A stretch of 64,000 bases of DNA from Paenarthrobacter sp. JL.01a. GTDB taxonomy: Bacteria; Actinomycetota; Actinomycetes; Actinomycetales; Micrococcaceae. Position numbers and translations under genes: made by a program. The stretch covers positions 2,666,001 through 2,730,000 of the forward strand of contig NZ_CP104877.1 of NCBI RefSeq assembly GCF_025452095.1. Reading direction: 5' to 3'. The notes under the pieces are model-generated. The model was not told where the DNA came from and searched no databases. It saw only the letters and a list, made by a program, of their open reading frames with translations. Below, piece after piece: positions 8,159 to 17,594 of the stretch (position 1 is the first letter of the stretch; the number at the start of each line of letters is the position of its first letter).

Positions 8159-10414
8159 CTAACCGCGTTCAAGGAACGCCTCCTTCTCGGGGTTCAAGTA
8201 TTGGTCAATCGCAGCGGAAAGGGCCGGCTGGTCCTGCAATGCAGGATCCTGGCCTACCAAGGCCTGGGCATCGGCCCGTGCGCGGGCAATGATGTCCTCG
8301 TGCTCGAGTACCCGGAGCAACTTCAAAGTGGAGCGCCCACCGGACTGTGAAGCACCCAGGATGTCACCTTCACGGCGAAGCTTCAGGTCCTCCTGCGACA
8401 ACTCGAAACCGTCGGTGGTGGAGGCAACGGCTTCCAGCCGACGGCGGCTCGGATGGCCAGGCTCCAGGGTGGTCACCAGGAGGCACGTGCCGGGAAGGCC
8501 GCCACGACCCACCCGCCCCCGCAGCTGGTGGAGCTGTGAAATGCCAAACCGGTCGGCATCCAGGATCACCATCAAGGTGGCATTGTGGACGTCCACGCCC
8601 ACCTCGATGACCGTTGTGGAAACCAGCACTTTAGTCTGGTTGGAGGCAAACGACGCCATGGTTTCCGACTTCACCTGCGGGTCCTGCCGGCCATGAAGCG
8701 GTGCCACCGGCACGCCGCTCAGGGACGGCTCCTGCAAAAGGCTCTCGACGACGGCGGTCACCGATGCCAGCTCCCGGGCCGAACCTTCGTCCGCCAGCTC
8801 AGCGTCGCTTGGTTCCGCTTCCCCCGGACTGAAGTCGCCGTCGTCGTCCGATCCAATCTTGGGGCACACCACGTAGACCTGGTGCCCGGCGTCGACTTCC
8901 TCGCGGGACCGCTTCCAAATACGGTCCGCCCAACCGGGGTTTTCCGATAACCCCACCACATGCGTGGAAATGGGTGCGCGACCGGCTGGAAGTTCGTCAA
9001 GGATGGATGTCTCAAGATCACCGAAAACAGTCATGGCAACGGTGCGGGGAATGGGCGTCGCGGTCATCACCAACAAGTGCGGCGGCCGTTGGGCTTTAGC
9101 ACGGAGCGCGTCACGCTGCTCTACTCCGAAGCGATGCTGCTCATCCACCACGATCAGCCCCAGGTCCTGAAAACTGGTTTTGTCGCTCAGCAGGGCGTGG
9201 GTTCCTATGACGATCCCGGCATTTCCCGAAGCCGCGTCCAGCATGGCCTGCTTCCTCGCGGCAGTGGGCATGGAACCTGTCAGCAGGGTCACCTGCACGG
9301 ACTGTTGGGAGGGGTCGCCACCGAGCATTCCAGCGCCCCCAAACATGTTGTCACGGGCCAGGGGTCCGAGTGTGCGCCGAATGGAATCGAAGTGCTGGGC
9401 GGCAAGGACCTCGGTAGGGGCAAGGAGGGCAGCCTGGCCACCGGCATCGACCACCTGGAGCATGGCGCGCAGGGCAACGATGGTCTTGCCGGATCCCACT
9501 TCCCCTTGGAGGAGCCTGTTCATGGGGGTATCCCGGCCCAGCTCTTCGGCAAGCGTCTTTCCGACGGCGGACTGGCCGGCCGTCAGGGTAAACGGAAGGT
9601 TCCGGTCGAAGCTGGTCAGCAGGCCGTCGGCCGTGGGACGCCGGGCGGTGGCTTCCTCGGCTGCCAGCTGGGCACGGCGGCGGGCCAGGGCAGTTTGAAG
9701 GACCAAAGCCTCCTGGTAGCGGAAGCGTTCCTGCGCCCGCTGCCAATCCTTCTGTGTCTCGGGCGAGTGGATCAGGCGGTACGATCCGGCGACGCTGAGC
9801 AGGCCGTCCCTGGCGGAAATATGTCCGGGGATCGGGTCCTCCAACGCATCCAGATCCATGGTTTGCAGCAGGGAAGCAACCACCTTATGGATGGACCAAC
9901 TGGTGAGCTTCGCTGTAGCCGGGTACACAGGTATCGGCATGGCCGCGAGCTTGGCCGGGTCCATGGAGTCCTCGGCCTCCGGATCCTCATCCAGCAAAAG
10001 GAAGTCCGGGTTTGTCAGGCCCAGAGACCCGCCGTAGCGGGTAACCTTGCCCGAAAACATGGCACGCCGACCGGCCAGGAGTTCCGCCTTCGCCCGGAAA
10101 CCGTTAAAGAAGCTGACCTTCAGCGTCCCCGGAACACCCGACCCGCCGGCCTCATCGGTCACGACGACATCGGTGATGGAGCCACGCCGGGCCCGCATCT
10201 GCCGGGTGCTGTTGGAAACCACCCGGGCAATGAGCGTGACTTCCTCATCCAATGGCAGGTTGCTGATGGGAGTCAGTTCTCCGCGGCTCAGATAGCGCCG
10301 TGGGAAGTAGTTCAACAGGGCACCGCAGGTTTTGATTCCGAGGTGTTTCTCGATGACCGCCGCTGACCTCTTGCCGATCCTGCGCTCCAGCGGCAGCTCC
10401 AGCTCAGTACTCAT
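8159..10414 (-). CDS. recG: ATP-dependent DNA helicase RecG
   Basis: Superfamily 2 helicase that remodels stalled replication forks and Holliday junctions. An N-terminal wedge domain precedes the helicase core with Walker A (GEVGSGKTIVA), Walker B DEQH (VVDEQHRFG), motif III TATPIPRT and motif VI QLRGRVGRGG. I start it at ATG 10414 (MSTELELPLERRI, 751 residues) rather than at a longer in-frame ATG because the latter would overlap the preceding gene by 80 bases. With this start the overlap with the DAK2 gene is 11 bases. Length and motifs are normal for the family. Confidence 0.95.
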   Translation of the reverse strand: MSTELELPLERRIGKRSAAVIEKHLGIKTCGALLNYFPRRYLSRGELTPISNLPLDEEVTLIARVVSNSTRQMRARRGSITDVVVTDEAGGSGVPGTLKVSFFNGFRAKAELLAGRRAMFSGKVTRYGGSLGLTNPDFLLLDEDPEAEDSMDPAKLAAMPIPVYPATAKLTSWSIHKVVASLLQTMDLDALEDPIPGHISARDGLLSVAGSYRLIHSPETQKDWQRAQERFRYQEALVLQTALARRRAQLAAEEATARRPTADGLLTSFDRNLPFTLTAGQSAVGKTLAEELGRDTPMNRLLQGEVGSGKTIVALRAMLQVVDAGGQAALLAPTEVLAAQHFDSIRRTLGPLARDNMFGGAGMLGGDPSQQSVQVTLLTGSMPTAARKQAMLDAASGNAGIVIGTHALLSDKTSFQDLGLIVVDEQHRFGVEQRDALRAKAQRPPHLLVMTATPIPRTVAMTVFGDLETSILDELPAGRAPISTHVVGLSENPGWADRIWKRSREEVDAGHQVYVVCPKIGSDDDGDFSPGEAEPSDAELADEGSARELASVTAVVESLLQEPSLSGVPVAPLHGRQDPQVKSETMASFASNQTKVLVSTTVIEVGVDVHNATLMVILDADRFGISQLHQLRGRVGRGGLPGTCLLVTTLEPGHPSRRRLEAVASTTDGFELSQEDLKLRREGDILGASQSGGRSTLKLLRVLEHEDIIARARADAQALVGQDPALQDQPALSAAIDQYLNPEKEAFLERG

Positions 10415-11477
10415 GCCGTGGCAGGTCCGGCTCATCATGTCGCGGCAGGGCCAGTTGGCTGACGGCGATGTCGGAGGGTTCACCCAGCGAACGGATCAGT
10501 TCGACGGCAGGAGCGGGATCGGGGACGTGGACATGGACACGCCACCGGTAGCTTGCTTCCGTCGTGGATTCTTCGTCGTCATCGTCGCTGGGCTGGGCCC
10601 CGCCAACCTGGCTCATAATGACCGAATCCCCCATCTCGTCCAGCCGTTGGCGCAGGATGGCGGCGTTGAGCGGGGAAAGGCTGATGGTGCACATGACCTC
10701 CACGCCGTCATCTGCCGGCATGTGCTCATGAATGTGCGGATCCTGCAGCTTGTAGCCATGGAGGTCGTCCAGAAGCTCATCCTGCAGTTCCTCGCCCAAT
10801 ACAGCCGACCGGAGGCAATCCAGCACCAGCAGCATGCCCACGCCGCCGGCGTCGACCACGTGCGCCTCCTGCAGTTGGACCAGCTCATCCTCGGTGCGGA
10901 GAACAGCCTGGTAGGCAGAATCCACCACGGCATCCAGTGACAATCCGAGCGCATGGTTGCTGTCATCGCCGTCTTGTTCAGCGTCTACCCGCTGTGCGGC
11001 ATGCGCAGCGGCCTCCAAGACGGACAGCATGGTTCCAGCCACAGGTTCGCTCAGTGCCGACCAGGCACGGATTTGGGCCCTGTTCAGAGCTGTGGCCAGA
11101 AGCGGTGCGCTGAGCCTGGTCTTGCCTGCCAAAGGCTCGGCTGCAGCGCACAGGAATACCGCGAACAGCGTTCCCGAGTTGCCCCTCGCCTGCTCCATGG
11201 CCGCCTGGCCGGCCTTCGAGAGCACGGCGCCAACATCATGGACGGCTTCGGCGATATCGGATGCCGTTGCCTCCAAAGCGGAGGCCGCAGCACGTACTGT
11301 GAGGTACAGGTTGGTTCCCGTGTCTCCGTCGGCGACGGGAAAGATGTTGATCGCATTGAGGCGGTCGCTGTGGTTTCCTAGGACCACTTCCGCCTTGCCG
11401 AGCCAACGTTTCATGGCGTGCGCATTCGCGGCGATCTTAGTCTGCAAAGTGATCCCATCCAACGGTGTCAGCAGCAT
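10404..11477 (-). CDS. DAK2 (DhaL) domain protein, FakA-like
   Basis: The N-terminal half is a DhaL/DAK2 domain with the ADP-Mg binding signature NIFPVADGDTGTNLYLT and the later AGGVGMLLVLD loop. The family includes FakA, the ATP-binding subunit of fatty acid kinase, and dihydroxyacetone kinase subunits. At 357 residues it is shorter than FakA (about 550) but has more than DhaL alone; the C-terminal part resembles the middle domain of FakA-like proteins. No FakB/DegV partner is encoded in the window. The start is uncertain: ATG 11477 overlaps thiL by 41 bases, TTG 11516 by 80, and ATG 11414 avoids overlap but lacks an SD. Position between thiL and recG is common in actinobacteria. Confidence 0.85.
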   Translation of the reverse strand: MLLTPLDGITLQTKIAANAHAMKRWLGKAEVVLGNHSDRLNAINIFPVADGDTGTNLYLTVRAAASALEATASDIAEAVHDVGAVLSKAGQAAMEQARGNSGTLFAVFLCAAAEPLAGKTRLSAPLLATALNRAQIRAWSALSEPVAGTMLSVLEAAAHAAQRVDAEQDGDDSNHALGLSLDAVVDSAYQAVLRTEDELVQLQEAHVVDAGGVGMLLVLDCLRSAVLGEELQDELLDDLHGYKLQDPHIHEHMPADDGVEVMCTISLSPLNAAILRQRLDEMGDSVIMSQVGGAQPSDDDDEESTTEASYRWRVHVHVPDPAPAVELIRSLGEPSDIAVSQLALPRHDEPDLPRHEY

Positions 11478-12450
11478 GCCCGGCGATCCGGACGCCGCTG
11501 CCTGTCGGCTCGACAACGGCTTGAACTGAGCCTATCGCAGTGAAGCCCTGCGGCAGCTGAATTCCTGCTGGGAACGTAGCCAGCAAGCCATGGTCCTCTC
11601 CCCCGCCCAGGACCCAGGGCATCGCATCCCGGCCCAGCAATGAGGCTGCCGGTTCCAGCACGGCGGCATACTTTTTCAGCACGAGGGGATCGAAATCGAG
11701 CACGGCGCCGCTGGCAGTGGCGAGACGGCCGCCGTCGCGCAGTAATCCGTCGGAGATATCCAACATGGAGGTTGCACCAGCCTGGGCAGCAAGGGGGCCC
11801 GTCGCCAACGGCGGCAACGGCCTGCATTGGCGCTCCACGAAGGTCTTCAGCTCTTCGTTGAGGCTTTCAAAGGGAACATCGCTTTCAAGCAATGCCCAGC
11901 CTGCGGCCGCCAGCCCCAGCGTCCCGGCAACAGCTACGACGTCGCCCGCCCTGGCGCCGGAGCGCAGCACCGGTGCCATTCCGGCAAGCGTCCCGACGAC
12001 GGCGACTGTCACCGCCAGCTCACGGCCGCGCCCAAGGTCACCGCCGGCAACCGAGCAATCCGGGGCACCCAACCCCACGATGGCCGCGGTCAGCCCATCC
12101 GCGAAAGCCTCCACCCACTCAACCGGCGTGGACGGCGGCATGGTCAGGCTCACCACAAGTGAAGCAGCGCTGCCGCCCATGGCATTGATGTCACTGAGAT
12201 TCTGCGCCGCAGCCTTCCACCCGACGTCATACCCGGTGGTCCTGTAACCGTTGTTCCACTGAAGCCTGAAGTCCTGGTCCTGTGTTTGGGTGTCGATGGA
12301 AATCAGGGTGCGGCCATCCGGAGCAGCTATGAGGGCAGCATCGTCACCGGGTCCCAGCAGAACGCCGGCGCTGCTGTTCAGGCGGGGAAAGATCCGGGCA
12401 AGGAGCTCGGACTCCGAAAGGTCTTGGACGGTCAGTTGTTCTGCAGGCAC
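11437..12450 (-). CDS. thiL: Thiamine-monophosphate kinase
   Basis: Final step of thiamine diphosphate synthesis: phosphorylation of thiamine monophosphate with ATP. The PurM/AIR-synthase-like fold is recognisable from LLGPGDDAALI, the metal-binding SIDTQTQDQDF, and WKAAAQNLSDINAMGG, with MLDISDGLLRDGGRLA near residue 240. Length 337 is typical. The start codon is GTG with weak SD. It is divergent from the DUF3515 gene and overlaps the DAK2 gene at its 3' end. No TPP riboswitch is seen upstream, which fits a salvage/housekeeping role. Confidence 0.95.
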   Translation of the reverse strand: MPAEQLTVQDLSESELLARIFPRLNSSAGVLLGPGDDAALIAAPDGRTLISIDTQTQDQDFRLQWNNGYRTTGYDVGWKAAAQNLSDINAMGGSAASLVVSLTMPPSTPVEWVEAFADGLTAAIVGLGAPDCSVAGGDLGRGRELAVTVAVVGTLAGMAPVLRSGARAGDVVAVAGTLGLAAAGWALLESDVPFESLNEELKTFVERQCRPLPPLATGPLAAQAGATSMLDISDGLLRDGGRLATASGAVLDFDPLVLKKYAAVLEPAASLLGRDAMPWVLGGGEDHGLLATFPAGIQLPQGFTAIGSVQAVVEPTGSGVRIAGHAADTVGWDHFAD

Positions 12451-12561
12451 GGCTCTACGCTATCGCGAACCCCTGACAGCATAACGATGCAGCGATCGGG
12501 TGCCGGCTGCACAGCAATGTGACCGGGGCTACCCGCGCCCGTTCGGCCGCTGCATGCGGGA

Positions 12562-12567
12562 TAGGCT
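12562..12567 (+). promoter_or_regulatory. Candidate -10 element for the DUF3515 gene
   Basis: TAGGCT, followed by GGAGGG (6 bases) and ATG 12574. The GGAGGG abuts the start codon too closely to act as a normal Shine-Dalgarno site, so leaderless initiation is more likely. Confidence 0.4.
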
Positions 12568-12573
12568 GGAGGG

Positions 12574-13083
12574 ATGCATCGAAAGACCCTCCGCCGGACT
12601 GCGGTGGCCGTTTCCCTGGCCTCCGCATCCGTCCTCGCTTTGTCGGCCTGCTCACCTGCTGTTGACGTGACCGCCGCCGCGGACGCCGCCAACCCCGCCT
12701 GCGCCCCCATGATGGTGGCCCTGCCCGACAAGATCGGCGATGCTGCGCTCCGCAAGACAAACAGCCAGGCCACGGCTGCCTGGGGGGATCCCTCGCAGGT
12801 CATCCTCCGCTGCGGCGTGAACGTGCCCGGCCCCACCACGGACCGCTGCCTCAGCGTCAATGACATCGACTGGGTCATCAAGGAAGGCGATCCTGTCTAC
12901 ACGCTGACCACTTTCGGCCGTGTACCCGCCACGGAGATCCTGATCGATCCGGTCAAGTTGGAATCGGCGAACATCAGTTCCGCAACCGTCCTGACCGAGC
13001 TCGCGGCCGCCGTCGGAAAAATCAAGGCGACCGGCAAGTGCGTCGGCCAGGAAGACCTGCAGAACCTGCCTTCGAGCAAGTAG
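12574..13083 (+). CDS. DUF3515 family lipoprotein
   Basis: Predicted secreted lipoprotein of 169 residues. A basic N-terminus (MHRKTLRRTA), hydrophobic core and lipobox LSAC give a signal peptidase II site at about Cys26. The mature part has four more cysteines (in NPACAPM, LRCGVN, DRCLSV and GKCVGQ), likely paired as disulfides outside the cell, and the segment DDIDW-like NDIDWVIKEGDPVYTLTTFGR typical of DUF3515. The family is conserved in actinobacteria, and as I recall is found beside thiL and ddl, but has no established function; a cell-envelope role is plausible given the neighbours. Convergent with ddl, 7 bases between the stops. Confidence 0.85.
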   Translation: MHRKTLRRTAVAVSLASASVLALSACSPAVDVTAAADAANPACAPMMVALPDKIGDAALRKTNSQATAAWGDPSQVILRCGVNVPGPTTDRCLSVNDIDWVIKEGDPVYTLTTFGRVPATEILIDPVKLESANISSATVLTELAAAVGKIKATGKCVGQEDLQNLPSSK

Positions 13084-13090
13084 GCGCGAC

Positions 13091-14227
13091 CTAGCGCAGG
13101 CCAGTCTTCCGGGTCAGTGCCAAGTGGATGAGTTCGTCGATGAGCTCTGCGTAGCCCAGTCCTGAGGCAGCCCACATCTGCGGGTACATGCTCTTGGGAG
13201 TGAAGCCGGGCATGGTGTTGATCTCATTGATGATCAGCTCTCCGGCAGGAGTGTAGAAGAAGTCCACGCGGCTGAGGCCTTCGGCACCCACGGCGTCGAA
13301 GGCGACCGCAGCCAACTCCCTCACGCGTGCGATTGCTTCATCCGGCATGTCGGCCGGGCAGCTGAGGGCAGCCGCGCCGTCCTCCACATACTTTGCAGCG
13401 AAGTCGTAGAACTGGTGTTCCCCGGCAGCGACGGCGATCTCACCCGGCATGGACGTGCGCGGCACATCGGTCCCGCGTCCCTGCAGGACCGCGCATTCGA
13501 TCTCACGTCCAATGATCCCGGCCTCGATGACCAGCTTCAGGTCGTGGCGGCGGGCCTCTTCGACGGCGGCATCCAAACCTTCGAGCGAATCAACCTTGGA
13601 AATACCCATCGAGGAACCCGCACGTGCCGGCTTGACGAACACCGGGAATCCGAGCTTGTCCACGCGTTTGCGGACAGCCTCGGGGTCGGTCACCCATTCG
13701 CGGTCCGTCACGGCAATGTAGGGACCTACCTTCAGCCCGGCGGCCTCGAAGACCACCTTCATGAAGTGCTTGTCCATTCCCACTGCAGAGGCCAGCACAC
13801 CGGCGCCGACATAACGCGTGTCGGACAATTCAAGGAGCCCCTGGATGGTGCCGTCCTCGCCCCATGGACCGTGCAGCAGGGGAAACACCACGTCCACGCT
13901 GCCCAATTCCTGCGGAACGGCATTGGGCTCTGTGACGATCAACTGGTGTTCGCCGCCGATTTCGGCCAGCGTGACGGTTTTGCCCGACGCCGCGACCTCG
14001 GGAAGGGACGTCGAGCTCAAGGACCACTGGCTGGTGTCGCCCGATGCCAAAACCCATTGACCGGACTTGGCGATGCCGATCGGGATGACCTCGTACTTGT
14101 TCGTATCGATGGCGCCCATGACACCAGCGGCCGTAACGCAACTGACAGCGTGCTCGCTCGAGCGGCCGCCGAAAAGGATCGCCACGCGGGGTTTGGCCTT
14201 CACGGCAGCGGGTTCTTCAATCACCAT
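13091..14227 (-). CDS. ddl: D-alanine--D-alanine ligase
   Basis: ATP-grasp enzyme that makes the D-Ala-D-Ala dipeptide for peptidoglycan precursors. The N-terminal VAILFGGRSSEHAVSC, the glycine-rich FVKPARAGSSMGISKV and the metal-binding C-terminal block ELIINEINTMPGFTPKSMYP are all intact; length 378 suits the longer actinobacterial DdlA type. Its ATG shares one base with the gpsA stop (TGATG), so it is translationally coupled as the last gene of murA-plsC-gpsA-ddl. Confidence 0.96.
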   Translation of the reverse strand: MVIEEPAAVKAKPRVAILFGGRSSEHAVSCVTAAGVMGAIDTNKYEVIPIGIAKSGQWVLASGDTSQWSLSSTSLPEVAASGKTVTLAEIGGEHQLIVTEPNAVPQELGSVDVVFPLLHGPWGEDGTIQGLLELSDTRYVGAGVLASAVGMDKHFMKVVFEAAGLKVGPYIAVTDREWVTDPEAVRKRVDKLGFPVFVKPARAGSSMGISKVDSLEGLDAAVEEARRHDLKLVIEAGIIGREIECAVLQGRGTDVPRTSMPGEIAVAAGEHQFYDFAAKYVEDGAAALSCPADMPDEAIARVRELAAVAFDAVGAEGLSRVDFFYTPAGELIINEINTMPGFTPKSMYPQMWAASGLGYAELIDELIHLALTRKTGLR

Positions 14228-15279
14228 CAGTAGTCGCCTTCGGACTTCAGTGCCCGGGCCAGCAGTCGCGGCCCCAGGTCATCAACGGACATTCTGCCCT
14301 CAAGCACGGCCACTACAGCCGCGGTGATGGGCATTTCAACGTTCAACTTCCCCGCCAGTTCATGCACCGCAGGGCCGGACTTGATGCCTTCGGCAGTTTG
14401 CGTCATCTCTTCCGCCACCTGCTCCAGGCTTAGCCCTTCACCGAGCAGCCGTCCGGCGGTGTGATTCCTCGAAAGCGCAGACGAGCAAGTGGCTACAAGG
14501 TCGCCGAGCCCGGCAAGTCCAGCCATCGTGTGGGCATCGCCACCCATGGCCAGAGCCAGCCGCGACGTTTCGGCAAGGCCGCGGGTAATGACCGAGGCCT
14601 TCGTGTTGTCGCCCATTTGGCGGCCTTCACAGATCCCCACCGCCAAAGCGATGACGTTCTTGACGATGCCGCCGATTTCCACACCGACAACGTCAGTGCT
14701 GGTGTAAGGCCGGAAGTAGGGCGCAGTGCAGCACAGGGCAATCGCAGCGGCTGTGTCGGCGTCGCTGCAGGCCACAACGGAAGCTGTCGGCTGCTCCCGG
14801 GCAATCTCCATGGCCAGGTTGGGTCCGGAAACCACGGCAACGCGCGTCTCCGGGAGCCCAAGCTCCTGGGCAATCACTTCGCTCATGCGGGCATCCGTGC
14901 CCAGTTCCAGGCCCTTCATGAGGGAGACCACAACGGCGTCGGCGGCCAACAATGCCTTCCAGTCACCGAGCTGGGGCCTCAACGACTGCGCCGGTACAGC
15001 GAGGACCACCAAGGTGGCGTCTTTGAGCACTTCTTCCACGTCAGTGGAAGCGGTGATGGACGCAGGCAACTCAATGTCCTTCAAGTACTGCTCATTGCGG
15101 TGGGCTGAGTTGATCTGCTCCACTACCTCGGCGCGGCGTCCCCAGATGCGGATGCGGCGCTCGATACCGGCAGCTTCTGCTGCGTCGGCAAGGATTTTCG
15201 CAAACGTGGTGCCCCAGGACCCTGCACCCAGCACGGCAACTGTGGTGGGAACGAAGCCGGGGCTCCCGATCACGGTCAC
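14227..15279 (-). CDS. gpsA: Glycerol-3-phosphate dehydrogenase (NAD(P)+)
   Basis: Reduces dihydroxyacetone phosphate to sn-glycerol 3-phosphate, the phospholipid backbone precursor. The dinucleotide-binding motif VLGAGSWGTTFAKIL (about residues 14-28), the substrate-binding segment GIVKNVIALAVGICEG with the catalytic lysine, and RNHTAGRLLGEG are characteristic. Length 350 is normal. GTG 15279 overlaps the plsC stop by 4 bases (GTGA), and the stop overlaps the ddl start by one base, so this is a tightly coupled operon linking lipid and wall precursor supply. Confidence 0.95.
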   Translation of the reverse strand: MTVIGSPGFVPTTVAVLGAGSWGTTFAKILADAAEAAGIERRIRIWGRRAEVVEQINSAHRNEQYLKDIELPASITASTDVEEVLKDATLVVLAVPAQSLRPQLGDWKALLAADAVVVSLMKGLELGTDARMSEVIAQELGLPETRVAVVSGPNLAMEIAREQPTASVVACSDADTAAAIALCCTAPYFRPYTSTDVVGVEIGGIVKNVIALAVGICEGRQMGDNTKASVITRGLAETSRLALAMGGDAHTMAGLAGLGDLVATCSSALSRNHTAGRLLGEGLSLEQVAEEMTQTAEGIKSGPAVHELAGKLNVEMPITAAVVAVLEGRMSVDDLGPRLLARALKSEGDY

Positions 15280-16049
15280 TTTCCAGCCTCCGGGTCCTCG
15301 GCTTCGGTTGGCGCACCTTCAACAAGGCGGCCATGCTTGCTCTGCTTGTGGAGCGCGGGGTCCCATCGCTCAGCCGGCGCTGCTTCGCCGCGGAGCGTTT
15401 CCAGGAGCGAGGTGATGGCGTCCATGATGACGTCGGTGGCTTCGGTGAGGGTGCCGCGGTCCAGCGGCCGGTCAACGAAGGAACTCAAATCCACCGGCTT
15501 GCCCACCAGGACCTTGACAGTCTTGCGCGGGAAGACATGGAAACGCTTGGCGTACCTGGGGAACACCTCCTGCGCACCCCAGTGCGCAACGGGAACCACG
15601 GGCGCTCCGGTCTGCAGTGCCAGGCGGGCAGCCCCGGTGTGGCCCTTCATCGGCCACAGTTCGGGATCGCGCGTGAGCGTACCTTCCGGATAGATGATGA
15701 TGGCGCCACCGGCGTCCACCACCTCCTTGGCCAGTTGCAGCGAGCGGTTCGCTCCCGCCGTCGAGCGTTCAACCGGAATCTGATTCGTAGCACGCAACAG
15801 TCCACCCAGCACGGGCACCTTGAAGAGTCCCGACTTTGCCAGGAAGTGCGGCGGGCGCTTCTGGTTGTACACCATGTGGCCAACGACGATGGGATCAATC
15901 TCAGTGCAGTGGTTGGGCACCGCGATGAATCCACCGGCGGGAAGATTCTCCAGGCCTTCCCACTTCCTGGCCATCAACAGGTTCATTGCCGGGCGTGCAA
16001 TACCCGCCAGCAACATGAACACGGCACGGCTCGTGGCCGATTCCTTCAA
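15276..16049 (-). CDS. plsC: 1-acyl-sn-glycerol-3-phosphate acyltransferase
   Basis: PlsC-family membrane-associated acyltransferase, which would convert lysophosphatidate to phosphatidate. Catalytic motif I is VPNHCTEIDPIV (Hx4D) and motif III is IYPEGTLTRD; an upstream hydrophobic stretch VFMLLAGIARPAMNLL may dip into the membrane. The start is a TTG at 16049 preceded by GGGGGA, 11 bases after the murA stop; an open reading frame continues upstream but antisense-like residues there make it unlikely to be coding. The C-terminal 40 residues are a charged tail. Placed directly before gpsA, which makes its substrate backbone. Confidence 0.9.
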   Translation of the reverse strand: MKESATSRAVFMLLAGIARPAMNLLMARKWEGLENLPAGGFIAVPNHCTEIDPIVVGHMVYNQKRPPHFLAKSGLFKVPVLGGLLRATNQIPVERSTAGANRSLQLAKEVVDAGGAIIIYPEGTLTRDPELWPMKGHTGAARLALQTGAPVVPVAHWGAQEVFPRYAKRFHVFPRKTVKVLVGKPVDLSSFVDRPLDRGTLTEATDVIMDAITSLLETLRGEAAPAERWDPALHKQSKHGRLVEGAPTEAEDPEAGK

Positions 16050-16060
16050 AGGATCCCCCG

Positions 16061-17386
16061 CTACTTGATGGTGGTGATGTCGAAATCGGCGCCCAGGGCG
16101 GCCAGCTTCTCGGTGAAGCGCTCGTACCCGCGGTTGATGATATCGATCCCGGTCACCTTGGATGTTCCCGTTGCAGCCAAGGCCGCAATGAGGTGGCTGA
16201 AGCCGCCGCGAAGGTCCGGAATGTCGATGTCCGTACCCCGGAGTGGGGTGGGGCCGGAGATCACGGCCGAGTGGAGGAAGTTGCGCTGGCCGAAGCGGCA
16301 CGGCACGCTGCCAAGGCACTCGCGGTGCACCTGGATGTTCGCTCCCATCCGGGCCAGGGCTTCGGTGAAGCCAAAGCGGTTCTCGTAGACGGTCTCGTGG
16401 ACAATCGACACGCCTTCGGCCTGGGTCAAAGCGACGACCAGCGGCTGCTGCCAGTCGGTCATGAAGCCAGGGTGCACGTCTGTTTCGAGGACCAGCGGAG
16501 TGAGCTTTCCACCCGGGTGGTAGAAGCGGATTCCGTCATCGCCGATGTCCATCCCGCCGCCGACCTTCCGGTAGGTGTTCAGGAACGTCATCATGTCGCG
16601 CTGGGAGGCGCCTTCAACGAAGATGTCGCCACGGGTCACCAAGGCAGCAGAGGCCCAGGAAGCTGACTCGTTCCGGTCCGGGAGCGCACGGTGGTTGTAC
16701 CCGCGAAGGTCCTTGACGCCCTCGATGCGGATGGTGCGGTCCGTCTGGACGCTGATGATGGCGCCCATCTTCTGGAGGACAGCGATCAGGTCGATGATCT
16801 CCGGCTCGGTTGCCGCACCGATGAGCTCGGTGATGCCTTCGGCACGGGTTGCACTGAGCAGAACCTGCTCGGTAGCTCCCACCGACGGATAGGGCAGCGA
16901 AATCTTGGCACCATGAAGGCCGTGCGGGGCTGAAATGTGGATGCCGCCCGGACGCTTTTCCACGACGGCACCGAACTGCCGAAGCACATTCAGGTGATAG
17001 TCGATGGGCCGGTCGCCGATCTTGCAACCGCCAAGGTCAGGAATGAAGGCCTCGCCGATCGCGTGGATCAACGGCCCGCAGAGCAGGATGGGAATGCGGG
17101 AGTCCCCTGCATGCGCATCAATGGCCGTACTGGACGCCGTCTTGGCTTCCGTGGGATCCAGGGTGAGGTCACCCGTCACCGGATCCTTGACGACAGTGAC
17201 TCCGTGCAGCTGCAGGAGGCTGGTGACAACCTCTACATCCTTGATTTCCGGCACGTTCCTCAGCACCGATGGTTCACTGCCCAGCAACGCGGCCACCATA
17301 GCCTTGGGCACAAGGTTCTTGGCACCGCGAACGGTCACTCGTCCGGTTAACGGGACGCCACCGCGGATTGTCAGAACACTACTCAT
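16061..17386 (-). CDS. murA: UDP-N-acetylglucosamine 1-carboxyvinyltransferase
   Basis: First committed step of peptidoglycan synthesis, transferring enolpyruvate from PEP to UDP-GlcNAc. The N-terminal RGAKNLVPKAMVAALLG and the active-site loop GGCKIGDRPIDYH are present; Cys121 corresponds to the fosfomycin-reactive cysteine of E. coli MurA, unlike mycobacterial enzymes, which have Asp. The 441 residues comprise both inside-out alpha/beta domains. First gene of the murA-plsC-gpsA-ddl operon; a strong terminator separates it from leuD upstream. ATG 17386 has a GAGG about 14 bases upstream, a rather distant SD. Confidence 0.95.
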   Translation of the reverse strand: MSSVLTIRGGVPLTGRVTVRGAKNLVPKAMVAALLGSEPSVLRNVPEIKDVEVVTSLLQLHGVTVVKDPVTGDLTLDPTEAKTASSTAIDAHAGDSRIPILLCGPLIHAIGEAFIPDLGGCKIGDRPIDYHLNVLRQFGAVVEKRPGGIHISAPHGLHGAKISLPYPSVGATEQVLLSATRAEGITELIGAATEPEIIDLIAVLQKMGAIISVQTDRTIRIEGVKDLRGYNHRALPDRNESASWASAALVTRGDIFVEGASQRDMMTFLNTYRKVGGGMDIGDDGIRFYHPGGKLTPLVLETDVHPGFMTDWQQPLVVALTQAEGVSIVHETVYENRFGFTEALARMGANIQVHRECLGSVPCRFGQRNFLHSAVISGPTPLRGTDIDIPDLRGGFSHLIAALAATGTSKVTGIDIINRGYERFTEKLAALGADFDITTIK

Positions 17387-17518
17387 CTATACCGGTTTCC
17401 TCACGACTACTCGCCCCCCAAACTGACAAAGGCTCCAGCTAAGCATAGAAGCTCACGTTACCGAACCGAAATGGACCCGCCCCGCGACACCCGGATCCGA
17501 TGTCGGCAAAACCAGCGC

Positions 17519-17560
17519 AAAAAAGGACCGCCGGACCCTTTCGAAGGGGTTCGGCGGTCC
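17519..17560 (-). terminator. Rho-independent terminator after leuD
   Basis: Stem GGACCGCCG...CGGCGGTCC with a small mismatch and a loop around TTTCGAA. On the minus strand it is followed by six T residues, so it ends leuC-leuD transcription before murA. Confidence 0.85.
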
Positions 17561-17594
17561 TCTGCCAGCGTAATTTCCACTGATCCGTCAGCTG

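Noticed and set aside
12568..12573. GGAGGG as Shine-Dalgarno of the DUF3515 gene
   Set aside because: It touches the ATG directly, leaving no spacer; the -10-like TAGGCT at the leaderless distance explains the start better.
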